Positions 53,572-61,817 of a DNA stretch of 64,000 nt are shown one piece after another. This DNA comes from RPQJ01 sp963762315 (GTDB lineage Bacteria; Pseudomonadota; Gammaproteobacteria; Steroidobacterales; Steroidobacteraceae): NCBI GenBank assembly GCA_963762315.1, contig CAVXKO010000004.1:124001-188000 (forward strand), written 5' to 3'. Position numbers and translations under genes: made by a program. Below the pieces are notes generated by a model, which saw nothing but the letters and a program-made list of their open reading frames with translations, searched no databases and was not told the origin of the DNA. Position 1 is the stretch's first letter. Every line of letters starts with the position of its first letter.

Positions 53572-54401
53572 ATGTCCCGCAAGTTCTTCCTGGTTCTCGC
53601 CGTCGCCGTGCTCACCGCCGCCTGCGCCACGAGCCCGACGGGCCGCAAGCAGCTGATGCTGGTCTCGGAGCAGACTGCCATCAACTCGTCGAAGCAGGCC
53701 TATGTCCAGGAGATGGGCAAGTACAAGAAGGAAGGCAAGCTCGTGACCGATCCGCGCGTGCTCGAACCGCGTCAAGGTGATCACGGAGCGGCTCGTTGCG
53801 CAGGCGGTCGCGATGCGGCCCGACTCTGCCAAGTGGGAGTGGAGCGTCGAGGTCGTCGACGATCCGAAGAACGTCAACGCCTGGTGCATGGCGGGCGGGC
53901 GCATGGCGATCTACACGGGCCTCCTGATCGAAGGTGGATCCGACGGACGACGAACTGGCGCAGGTCCTGGGCCACGAAATCGGCCACGCGCTAGCCAATC
54001 ACACGGCCGAGCGCATGTCGGTGGCGATGGCGGGGTCGGCCGGCGTGATCGCGGCGGGCCTGATGTCCGACAAGCCCGCGGCGTCGATGGCGGCGGCTGC
54101 GGCGGCGGCGAAGGTCGCGGTCGAGTTGCCGAACAGCCGCGCGTCCGAGAACGAGGCCGACCAGATCGGCATCAAGCTCGCCGCGAAGGCCGGCTACGAT
54201 CCACGTGCGGCCGTGACTCTCTGGCAGAAAATGGCCAAGGTCGGCGACGGCAAGGCCCCGCCGGCTTGGATGAGCACGCACCCGAGCGATTCGGAGCGCC
54301 AGCAGCGCCTCGGCCAGCTGGCCCCGAAGATGATGAAATTCTACGAGCAGCCGGGCGCGCGGCCTACGCATCCTGTGCGCATCGGCGCCGCGGCCGTCTG
54401 A
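53572..54401 (+). CDS. M48 family zinc metalloprotease lipoprotein, two frame breaks
   Basis: ATG 53572. Lipoprotein signal (LVLAVAVLTAAC), then TSPTGRKQLMLVSEQTAINS, the N-terminus of LoiP/YcaL-like M48B proteases. Zinc site HEIGH at about residues 134-138 in QVLGHEIGHALANHTAERMS, with downstream third ligand region ASENEADQIGIKLAAKAGYD and C-terminal WMSTHPSDSERQQRLGQLAP. Single extra bases near 53768 and 53936 break the frame; length 3n+2 agrees (275 aa). Outer-membrane-associated proteases of this family work in envelope quality control and substrate BepA/LoiP-like processing. The S9 peptidase gene starts 10 bp downstream. Confidence 0.92.
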
Positions 54402-54411
54402 CGAGACCCGA

Positions 54412-56468
54412 GTGACGCACCCGGCACCGATCGCGGAGCAGCGCCCGCGGGACGTCGTCTCGCCGCACGGCACCCGTAGCGACGAATATTTCTGGCTGCG
54501 TGACGACGAGCGCGCCGATGCCCGAGGTCCTCGAGCACCTTGCGGCCGAGAACGCGTACCGCCAGACGGTGCTCGAGCATCTCCAGCCGCTCGAGGGTCG
54601 CCTCTACGACGAGATCCTCGGCCGCATTCGCCAGGACGACGCGAGCGTGCCTTACCGCGACCGCGGGTACTGGTATTACACGCGCTACGAGACCGGCGAC
54701 GAATATCCGATCCACGCCCGCAAGGCCGGCACGCTCGAGGCCGCGGAAGAAGTGCTGCTCGACGTCCGCGAACTCGCCCGCGGGCTCGATTTCTACGAAC
54801 TCGGCGATTTCGACGTCAGTCCCGACAACCGCATCCTCGCCTGCACGGAAGACCGCGTGGGACGGCGGCAGTACACGCTGCGTTTCAAGGATCTCGCCAC
54901 GGGCCGCTGGCTCGACGACGCCATCGCGAACGTCGAGGACGGTTTCGCATGGGCCGCCGACAGCCGCACCGTGCTTTACGTGGAGAAGGACCCGCAGACG
55001 CTGCTCGGATTGCGCGTGCGCAAGCACGTGCTCGGCACCGATCCCGCGCAGGACGTGCTCGTTCACGAGGAGCAGGACGATGCGTTCTACACGGGAGTCT
55101 CATCCACCAAGGACCGGCGCTACCTGCTGATCGAGTCCAGCAGCACGGTGACGACCGAGACGCGGTACGCGCTTGCGGACGATCCGAACCTCGAATTCAA
55201 GGTGCTGTTGCCACGCCGCCGCGGACACGAGTATTCGGTCGAGCATCGCGACGGCGAGTGGATCGTCCTCACCAACTGGAAGGCCCTCAATTTCCGCCTG
55301 ATGCGCGTGCCGGTGGCCGAGGCGGGCGACACGGCCCGCTGGTCCGAGGTCGTGCCGCATCGCGACGACGCGCTGCTCGCGAACTTCGACGTGTTCCGCG
55401 ATTTCCTCGTGATCGAGGAGCGCTCCGGCGGCCTGCGCAAGGTGCGCGTGCTGCGGCCGGGTTGCGAGCCGGTGGACCTCGATGCGGACGAATCCGCCTA
55501 CCGCGCGGCGCTCGGCGCGAACGAGGAGTTCGACAGCACGACGGTGCGCTACACGTACACGTCGCTCACCACGCCGGTCTCCACGATCGACTACGACGTC
55601 GTCACTGGCGGCAAGGTGCTGCTGAAGCGGGAGCCTGTGCTCGGCCCTTTCGATCCGGCTCATTACGCGACGGAGTACCTGCGCGCGCCGCGCCCGCGAT
55701 GGAGAGCAGGTGCCGGTGGCGGTGGTGTATCGAAAGGGCACGCCGCTCGACGGCACGGCGCCCTTGCTGCAGCACGGGTACGGTGCCTACGGCATCTCGT
55801 CCGATCCGCTGTTCTCCTCGACGCTGCTGTCGCTGCTCGATCGCGGCTTCGTGTACGCAATCGCCCAGGTGCGGGGCGGACAGGAGCTCGGGCGGCGCTG
55901 GTACGACTCGGGCCGGCTGCTCGGCAAGCGCAACTCGTTCACGGACTTCATCGACGCCACGCGGTTCCTCGTGAGCGAAGGTTACGGCGATCCGCGGCGT
56001 GTCTTCGCGCGCGGCGGCAGTGCGGGCGGCCTGCTGGTGGGCGCCGTCGCCAACCTGGCGCCCGAGTTGTACAAGGCGGTCGTCGCGCACGTACCGTTCG
56101 TCGACATCGTGACGAGCATGCTCGACGAGAGCCTGCCGCTCACCACCAATGAGTACGACGAGTGGGGCAATCCAAACGAGCGCGAGTTCTACGAGTACAT
56201 GCTGTCGTACTCGCCGTACGACAACGTGTCACGCCAGGCCTATCCGGCCATGCTGGTGACCACGGGCCTGTGGGACAGCCAGGTGCAGTACTTCGAGCCG
56301 GCCAAGTGGGTGGCTCGATTGCGGCGGCTGAAGACCGACGACAACCCTGTGTTGATGCGCGTGAACATGGAAGCCGGCCACGGCGGCAAGTCGGGACGAT
56401 TCCAGCGCTATCGCGAGATCGCCGAGGAGTACGCGTTCCTCCTCGACCAGGCCGGCCTCCGGGAATAA
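54412..56468 (+). CDS. S9 family peptidase (oligopeptidase B type), two frame breaks
   Basis: GTG 54412. N-terminal PRDVVSPHGTRSDEYFWLRD, seven-bladed propeller (YYTRYETGDEYPIHARKAG, DFYELGDFDVSPDNRILACT, EHRDGEWIVLTNWKALNFRL), then the alpha/beta catalytic domain: LLQHGYGAYGISSDPLFSST, AIAQVRGGQELGRRWYDSGR, LVSEGYGDPRRVFARGGSAG with nucleophile Ser536 in GGSAGG, and VNMEAGHGGKSGRFQRYREI with the catalytic His. Extra bases at 54520 and about 55697 break the frame; length 3n+2 fits exactly (684 aa). Sequence is closest to oligopeptidase B (PtrB). Cytosolic or periplasmic; no signal peptide is visible. It cleaves short peptides. Confidence 0.93.
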
Positions 56469-56477
56469 GAAAATAGG

Positions 56478-56521
56478 GGACATTCTCCTTTTTCGGCACT
56501 GCGCGAAAAAGGAGAATGTCC
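56478..56521. terminator. 18-bp perfect inverted repeat between convergent S9 and M3 peptidase genes
   Basis: GGACATTCTCCTTTTTCG (56478-56495) and its exact complement CGAAAAAGGAGAATGTCC (56504-56521) flank an 8-base loop, nine bases after the S9 stop. Read leftwards it is followed by CCCCTATTTTCTTATT, so it could terminate the M3 gene as well. Its AT-rich arms differ from the GC-rich hairpins elsewhere in the window and look like a dispersed repeat element. Confidence 0.65.
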
Positions 56522-56526
56522 ATTCC

Positions 56527-56647
56527 CCTCTCCCGCTTGCGGGAGAGGTCGCCCAGAGGGCGGGTGAGGGTCCGACAAGACCCTCACCCCTCGCAATCTT
56601 GCTGTCGCAAGATCGCTCGCCCCTCTCCCACTGGCATGGGAGAGGGG
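56527..56647. repeat. REP-like palindrome pair, second copy of the family
   Basis: CCTCTCCCGC-TT-GCGGGAGAGG at 56527-56548, then GGTGAGGG and CCTCACCCC linkers, a small CTTGC-TGTC-GCAAG hairpin near 56598-56611, and CCCCTCTCCCA-N6-TGGGAGAGGGG at 56620-56647. Same palindrome core and linker words as the cluster that splits the OYE gene. Here it lies in the normal place for such repeats, an intergenic gap between convergent genes. Confidence 0.85.
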
Positions 56648-56654
56648 ACGACGA

Positions 56655-58811
56655 TTACTTTGCGCCGGGAGGCACCGGGAAGCCGCGCTTGCGCATCAGC
56701 GCCGCAATGCCCGGATCGCGGCCGCGGAACGCGCGGTACGCATCGGCCGGATCGACGGTATTGCCGAGCGACAGCAGCGTCTTGAGGCGCCCGCCCACCG
56801 CCTTGTCCCAGGGGCCGCCGGCTTCCGTGAACGCTTCCCACGCATCGGCGGTGATCGTGTCCGACCACAGGTAGCTGTAGTAGCCGGCCGAGTACCCGTC
56901 GCTCGAGAACACGTGGTTGAACTGCGGCGTGCGGTGGCGCATCACGATCTCGTGCGGCATGTTGAGCGACGCAAGCGTCTCGCGCTCGAACTTGTCCGCA
57001 TCGATCGGCGTGTCGCCCGCGAGGTGCAGCTTCATGTCGACCAGCGCGCTCGAGAGGTATTCGACCGTCTTGAAGCCCTCGTTGAACTTCTCGGCGCGCT
57101 CGATCTTGTCCACCAGCTCTTTCGGGATCGGCTTGCCGGTCTGGTAGTGCAGGGCGTAACGGTTGAGGATCTCCGGCGTCGAGAGCCAGTGCTCGAGCAA
57201 CTGCGACGGGAACTCGACGTAGTCGCGCGCCACGTTGGTGCCGGACACGGACGGATACGTCACGTTCGAGCTGAGGCCGTGCAGCGCATGGCCGAACTCG
57301 TGAAACAGCGTGGTTGCGTCCGTCCAGCTGACGAGCACCGGTTCGCCCGGCTTGCCCTTCACGAAGTTGGAATTGTTCGACACGATGGTCTTGACGTCGC
57401 CGTCCACGCGCTCCTGGTTGCGGTACGCGTTCATCCACGCGCCCGAGCGCTTGCCCTTGCGGGCGTAAGGGTCGAAGTACCACAGGCCCACGAGCTTGCC
57501 GTCGGCGCCGGTCACTTCCCAGACGCGCACGTCCGGGTGATACACGGGCACCGCCTTCGGATCCGCCGGCTTGAAGGTGAAGCCGAACAGTTCCTTCGCC
57601 ATGTAGAACATGCCCTCGCGCAGGTTCTCGAGCTGCAGGTAGGGCGTGACCTCGGTCTCGTCGAGGTCGTACTTCGCCTTGCGCACCTTCTCGGCGTAGT
57701 AGCGATAGTCCCAGGGCTCGATCTTGATGCCCGCGCCTTCCTTGTCGGCCACGGCCTGCATGTCCGCGACTTCCTCGTGCACGCGGGCGACGGCAGGCGT
57801 CCACACCGCTTCCATCAGCGCCATCGCGCGGTCGGGCGTCTTGGCCATCGAGTTCTCGAGGCGCCAGTGGGCGTGCGTCGGATAGCCGAGCAGCTTCGCG
57901 CGCTGGGCGCGCAACTGCAGGATCTTCGCGATGTTGGCGTTGTTGTCGGTCGGGCCGCCGTTGTCGCCGCGATCGACGAACATCTGCCAGGCCTTCTGGC
58001 GCAGGTCGCGCCGGTCGGAGTAGGTGAGGAACGGCTCGACGCTCGAGCGCGTGTTCGACACGGCCCACTTGCCCTTCAGGCCGCGTCCCTCCGCGGCCTG
58101 CGCGGCGCCTTCGCGCACCGAGGCCGGCAGGCCCGCGAGGTCCGCTTCCTGCTCGAGCACGAGCACGCCGTCGTTCTCGTCCTTGAGCACGTTCTGGCCG
58201 AAGCTCGTGAAGAGCGACGCCAGCTGCTGGTTGATCTCCGAGAGCTTCGCCTTCGACGCGGCGTCGAGCTTCGCACCCTGGCGCACGAAGTCCGTGTAGT
58301 ACAGCCAGGTGAGGCGCTGCTGCTCCGGCGTGAGGCCGGAGGCCTCGCGCGTCTCGTAGACCGCGGCGATGCGCGCGAACAGTTTCTCGTTCTGCGTGAT
58401 CTTGTCGCCGAACGCGGCGAGCTTCGGGGCCATCTCACGTTCGACGGCCTGCACCGCGTCGTCGCTCATCGTCGACTGGTACACGCCGGCCACGGCCATG
58501 GCGCGATCGAGGGTGCGCGAGGAGCGCTCCATCGCGGCAATCGTGTTCTCGAACGTCGGCTTGGCCGGGTCGTTCGCGATGCGCTCGATGGCCGCCAGCT
58601 GGTCGGCCATGCCCGCTTCGACGGCGGGCATCAGGTACTCGACCTTCACCTTGTCCCACGGCGGAACGCCGCCGTACGGGCCGGTCCAGGGCGCTGTCAA
58701 CGGATTGGCAGTGGCCGGAGCCTTTACGGGGGCAGTGTTCATGTCGGCAGCCTGTGCGCAGAACGCCGTCAACAAGGCGGACGCGCCCGCGGTGGAGAGC
58801 AATTTGTTCAT
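56655..58811 (-). CDS. M3 family metallopeptidase (peptidyl-dipeptidase Dcp-like), exported
   Basis: A 718-residue exported zinc peptidase with an unbroken frame. Signal peptide (LLSTAGASALLTAFCAQA, then ADMNTAP). TAPWTGPYGGVPPWDKVKVE and FENTIAAMERSSRTLDRAMA are N-terminal Dcp features; zinc site HEFGH at 504-508 in TDATTLFHEFGHALHGLSSN; third ligand Glu region in VEFPSQLLEHWLSTPEILNR; substrate Tyr/Gly loop SSDGYSAGYYSYLWSDTITA. Length and order match bacterial Dcp. E. coli Dcp lacks a classical long leader, but exported Dcp forms are common in this bacterial group. Removes C-terminal dipeptides from peptides, probably in the periplasm with the S9 and DUF885 enzymes. Confidence 0.95.
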   Translation of the reverse strand: MNKLLSTAGASALLTAFCAQAADMNTAPVKAPATANPLTAPWTGPYGGVPPWDKVKVEYLMPAVEAGMADQLAAIERIANDPAKPTFENTIAAMERSSRTLDRAMAVAGVYQSTMSDDAVQAVEREMAPKLAAFGDKITQNEKLFARIAAVYETREASGLTPEQQRLTWLYYTDFVRQGAKLDAASKAKLSEINQQLASLFTSFGQNVLKDENDGVLVLEQEADLAGLPASVREGAAQAAEGRGLKGKWAVSNTRSSVEPFLTYSDRRDLRQKAWQMFVDRGDNGGPTDNNANIAKILQLRAQRAKLLGYPTHAHWRLENSMAKTPDRAMALMEAVWTPAVARVHEEVADMQAVADKEGAGIKIEPWDYRYYAEKVRKAKYDLDETEVTPYLQLENLREGMFYMAKELFGFTFKPADPKAVPVYHPDVRVWEVTGADGKLVGLWYFDPYARKGKRSGAWMNAYRNQERVDGDVKTIVSNNSNFVKGKPGEPVLVSWTDATTLFHEFGHALHGLSSNVTYPSVSGTNVARDYVEFPSQLLEHWLSTPEILNRYALHYQTGKPIPKELVDKIERAEKFNEGFKTVEYLSSALVDMKLHLAGDTPIDADKFERETLASLNMPHEIVMRHRTPQFNHVFSSDGYSAGYYSYLWSDTITADAWEAFTEAGGPWDKAVGGRLKTLLSLGNTVDPADAYRAFRGRDPGIAALMRKRGFPVPPGAK

Positions 58812-58939
58812 GTTCAGGATCTTCGTTGAAGCGCGCCTCGGGAGGCACGCCGAGGGCGCCGATGGTACCTGAGCGGACGCCCGGTCCGCAGCCTGTGGCG
58901 GGTACACCGTCCGCAGGCTGGACTCCGTCTCGCCGACGC

Positions 58940-59344
58940 CTAGCGGCCCCGGGCCCGGGGCATCGGGCGCGGGGCCGGCCGTGGCGCAGAGTGCGTCGGG
59001 GCGGGCCGCGTCGAGGCGCTGGGGCGCGACGGCGGCATTGGCTTCGAGCCAGATCCCACGTCGGCCGGGAGGGTCGTGGGGCGATCCGGTGGCCGGCCCT
59101 CTGGCGGGCGCCCCCCCGGCGGGTAGCCCCCGGGGGGAGGCACGACGACGACCGGCGGCGGGTAGGGGTAGTAGCCGCCCGGATAGCCATAGCCGGGGTA
59201 GTAGTAACCACTGCTGTAGCCGACGCTCACGCCGACGCTGAGGTTGTCCGCGTAATCGTAATCCCCGCCACCCGAGCTTGCGCACGCGGCGACCAGGGAC
59301 GCGGCCAGGATCGTGAGGGTCGCGCGAAAAGTCGTCTTGTTCAT
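58940..59344 (-). CDS. Small Gly/Pro/Tyr-rich lipoprotein
   Basis: A 134-residue lipoprotein (lipobox SLVAAC, Cys21). After the anchor come a short acidic/Gly segment (SSGGGDYDYADNLSVGVSVG), a Tyr/Gly/Pro-rich repeat region (YSSGYYYPGYGYPGGYYPYP) and a Pro/Arg tail (GGRPPEGRPPDRPTT, APRPAPRPMPRARGR). Low complexity throughout; likely an unstructured cell-surface protein. No family assignment beyond this composition. It lies 128 bp upstream of the M3 gene and 12 bp after the VOC gene stop on the same strand. Confidence 0.7.
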   Translation of the reverse strand: MNKTTFRATLTILAASLVAACASSGGGDYDYADNLSVGVSVGYSSGYYYPGYGYPGGYYPYPPPVVVVPPPGGYPPGGRPPEGRPPDRPTTLPADVGSGSKPMPPSRPSASTRPAPTHSAPRPAPRPMPRARGR

Positions 59345-59356
59345 GACGCGGCCCCC

Positions 59357-60247
59357 TTACTTCCGGTTCCACTCGGCGACCGCGAGCGGCGCGCCGGTGG
59401 GGTCGATGAGGAGGGCCACGCGGGTGCCGTGCGCCTGCATCGGTTCGATCACGACGCGGCCGCCGGCGTCCTTCGCCTTCGCCGCCGTTTCGTCCACGTT
59501 CTTGACGCGCACGTAGGGAATCCACGCCGTCGGGGTGTTCGCCAGCGGTTTGGGCAGGATCCCGGCTCGCGCATAGCCGCCCGAGGCAAGGTGATAGCCC
59601 TTGTCCTCGCCCGGGACTGCCCCGCTGACGACCTCATAGCCGCTGATGGCCGAGTAGAACTTCGCCATCGCGGCGGGATCGTTCGCCCACAGTTCGGCCC
59701 AGAGCCAGCTGTTCTCGTCGCCGACGTAGTCCTCGGGGTCGCCGGTCGCGGAATGGATCACGCCGAATACTCCGCCTTCCGGGTCGGCGAACAGCGCTGC
59801 GTCGCCACGCGTGCCGAGCGTCCGCGGCGGCATGAGTACCTTGCCGCCGGCGTTGACCACCCGGCCTTCCGCGAGCTTCACGTCGTTGACCGAGACGAGG
59901 CTGACCCAGCGCGCATCCGGCTTCATCGAGCGGTCGCGCGGGTTCATGAACACCATGCCGGCGATGGGCGTGCCGCCCGACGACACCAGTGTGTAGGTCT
60001 TCGCGTCGTCCTTCGGGCCGTAGGTCTCGAACGTCCAGCCGAAGACCTTGCCGTAGAACTCCGCGGCGCGGCCGACATCGCGTGTCAGCAGTTCGGCCCA
60101 CACCCACTTGCCGGGCGTGTACGTGTTCGTGGCCGGGTCCGTAATCGGCGGCCAGTACCGCTGTGGCTCGGAGGCTGCGCCGGCGGCGGCGGACCCGAGC
60201 AACAGTGCGAGGCTGGCGAGGGCGCCGAGCGGCTTCAGTCCGTGCAT
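59357..60247 (-). CDS. Exported VOC (glyoxalase/bleomycin-resistance) family protein, two domains
   Basis: A 296-residue protein. Residues 1-25 are a signal peptide (LGALASLALLLGSAAAGAAS). Two vicinal-oxygen-chelate domains follow: WVWAELLTRDVGRAAEFYGK (about 47-66) to ALFADPEGGVFGVIHSATGD, and SWLWAELWANDPAAMAKFYS (about 170-190) to ALLIDPTGAPLAVAEWNRK. Each has the DxxxAxxFYxxxFGW pattern of the CFP30B-like VOC group. Export of a VOC protein is less common; the leader looks genuine. Enzymatic function unknown. Unbroken frame; the next gene upstream starts 55 bp away. Confidence 0.85.
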   Translation of the reverse strand: MHGLKPLGALASLALLLGSAAAGAASEPQRYWPPITDPATNTYTPGKWVWAELLTRDVGRAAEFYGKVFGWTFETYGPKDDAKTYTLVSSGGTPIAGMVFMNPRDRSMKPDARWVSLVSVNDVKLAEGRVVNAGGKVLMPPRTLGTRGDAALFADPEGGVFGVIHSATGDPEDYVGDENSWLWAELWANDPAAMAKFYSAISGYEVVSGAVPGEDKGYHLASGGYARAGILPKPLANTPTAWIPYVRVKNVDETAAKAKDAGGRVVIEPMQAHGTRVALLIDPTGAPLAVAEWNRK

Positions 60248-60302
60248 CGTTCGAACTCCCTGGGTTTCTGCTGCCGCATCCTGCACGGCAGGCGACTTTC
60301 GA

Positions 60303-60686
60303 TCAACCGAAGTGCCGTTTCGACGCTTCCCGGGAATCGCCGAGGCCGAAACGTCGCGCGACGCCCGGATGCTGGAATGCCAGCGCGGCCAGGACCGTGA
60401 ACACCGCCACGGTGCCGAGGATGGCGAGCAGGCGCACGTACGGCTGTCCGTGCGCGATGCGCATATGGGCGCGCGTCGCGGCCGTGAGGACCCACTCGAT
60501 GGCGCCGAGCACGAGCAGCACCTGCAGCGTGCGTGCGGCCCATGGCCGGGGGACCCAGAGCAATCCCGTGGCGGCAATGCAGGCGGCGGCAATCGGCCAC
60601 AGTCCTGCGTGCACGAAATGCGCGGCAAGCAGCAGCAGCGCGATGACGGGCAGCGCCATGAGGGCGGCCCCAGGGCGCGATGACAT
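60303..60686 (-). CDS. Small four-helix membrane protein (127 aa)
   Basis: ATG 60686 overlaps the DUF1840 stop by one base (TGATG). The four hydrophobic segments are ALMALPVIALLLLAAHFVHA, LWPIAAACIAATGLLWVP, LQVLLVLGAIEWVLTAA and LLAILGTVAVFTVLAALAF, with a short basic C-terminus (LGDSREASKRHFG). No recognised family. Tight coupling to DUF1840 argues for a real, co-translated gene. Confidence 0.7.
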   Translation of the reverse strand: MSSRPGAALMALPVIALLLLAAHFVHAGLWPIAAACIAATGLLWVPRPWAARTLQVLLVLGAIEWVLTAATRAHMRIAHGQPYVRLLAILGTVAVFTVLAALAFQHPGVARRFGLGDSREASKRHFG

Positions 60687-61024
60687 CAGCCGCGTTCCCA
60701 CATCAGGTCGGAGCCGCGCGCGATCGCAATTTCGATCATCTCGATGAGCGGCACCGCGCGCTTGCGCAGACTGACCGCCGCGGGCTGGTCACGGCGCTCT
60801 TCGTCGTCCTGCTCGTCCGCGGGAGGCTCGGCATTGGGCGGCGGCGACAGTTCATCCCCGTGCACCTCGAGCCCGGCGCGCAGTCGGCTGAGGAACGCGG
60901 GCAGGTCCGCCGCCAGGACCGCGCTGGGCACCGTGCCGGAATGGCCGGCGAGCTTGAGCAGCGTGACGGCGGATTCGCCGAGCATCGTGATCTGCCCGTA
61001 ACGGGTGGAGAACTTGACGATCAT
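60686..61024 (-). CDS. DUF1840 family protein
   Basis: A 112-residue cytosolic protein, ATG 61024. The N-terminus MIVKFSTRYGQITMLGESAV, then TLLKLAGHSGTVPSAVLAAD and LPAFLSRLRAGLEVH, matches DUF1840 (consensus: v.FkS.a...i.Ml...a..ll...G......GvI...dl..Al..L). The middle is Pro/Asp-rich and charged (PPPNAEPPADEQDDEERRDQ). The C-terminal SLRKRAVPLIEMIEIAIARG is also typical (RA.PL..ML..A). Function unknown; the family is common in beta- and gammaproteobacteria. Confidence 0.85.
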   Translation of the reverse strand: MIVKFSTRYGQITMLGESAVTLLKLAGHSGTVPSAVLAADLPAFLSRLRAGLEVHGDELSPPPNAEPPADEQDDEERRDQPAAVSLRKRAVPLIEMIEIAIARGSDLMWERG

Positions 61025-61088
61025 GGCACGCAACCCGAGGCGGAAGGTGCCCCCATTCTCTCACCCGGCGGGCTGTGCCGCGCGGCCG

Positions 61089-61817
61089 TCATGCCAGCCG
61101 GGCGAGGTATTGCGGCAGCATCTCGAGCCACGTCGGCCAGTCGTGGTCGTAGCGGGGCCCCCAGTCGTCCACTCGGTTCGGAATGCCTCTTGCCCCGAGC
61201 GTACTCGCAAGGCGCCAGGACTCGCCGATGTCTTCCCAGCGCCCCGCGCCGGACGCCAGCACCACCATGCGCCGTCGCAAGGCGTCCAGCTGCCAGCCTT
61301 CGGCCAGGTTCGGCAACCAGTGCAGCGGCGAGGAAAAATAGAAGTCGTCGTTCGAGCTGCCGTTGAGGTAACGCGAAAGATCGTAGGTGCCGCTCATGCC
61401 GAGGGCCACCCGGAAGCGGTCGGGGTGACGGCAGACGGTGGCGACCGCGTTGAAAGCACCGATCGACGCGCCGGCCGTGACGATCTCGATGTCGGACGCG
61501 CAATCGTTGCGGATCAGCGGCCCGACTTCCTCGTGGATATACGCGTCGAAGAGGTTCTGCACGCGCGAGCAGTATTCGGGTGAGTGCTGCCGACCGACCC
61601 AGTGCTGCCCGGCCACGCTGTCGACGCTGTAGACCTTGATCCGCCCAGCGTCGATGAGCCCGCCGAGAGCGCCGATCAGGCCGTGGCGCTCGGCTTCCTC
61701 GCAGTCGCCGCCCGCCGTGGGAAACAGCAGCACTGGCGTGCCGTAATGGCCCCAGCGCACGACGCGCGCGGGGCAGGGCAGGCGGTGCGTCTGCCAGCTG
61801 AACGAATCGCGCCGCAT
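61089..61817 (-). CDS. Esterase family alpha/beta hydrolase
   Basis: A 242-residue hydrolase. ATG 61817 overlaps the ATP-grasp stop by one base. RVVRWGHYGTPVLLFPTAGG (oxyanion region), IEIVTAGASIGAFNAVATVC with nucleophile Ser in G-A-S-I-G, ALGMSGTYDLSRYLNGSSND, and a C-terminal His region RVDDWGPRYDHDWPTWLEML. This is the esterase-D/putative-esterase fold with a compact lid. It is the last gene of a three-gene set with an ATP-grasp enzyme between two esterases. Substrate unknown. Confidence 0.88.
   Translation of the reverse strand: MRRDSFSWQTHRLPCPARVVRWGHYGTPVLLFPTAGGDCEEAERHGLIGALGGLIDAGRIKVYSVDSVAGQHWVGRQHSPEYCSRVQNLFDAYIHEEVGPLIRNDCASDIEIVTAGASIGAFNAVATVCRHPDRFRVALGMSGTYDLSRYLNGSSNDDFYFSSPLHWLPNLAEGWQLDALRRRMVVLASGAGRWEDIGESWRLASTLGARGIPNRVDDWGPRYDHDWPTWLEMLPQYLARLA

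Noticed and set aside
32678..55700. Nearly every inserted base can be placed exactly at a codon boundary and is G or C, tempting as a programmed or biological signal
   Set aside because: With in-frame codons on both sides, any +1 event can always be parsed as codon plus extra base, so the boundary pattern is an artefact; G/C identity follows base composition.
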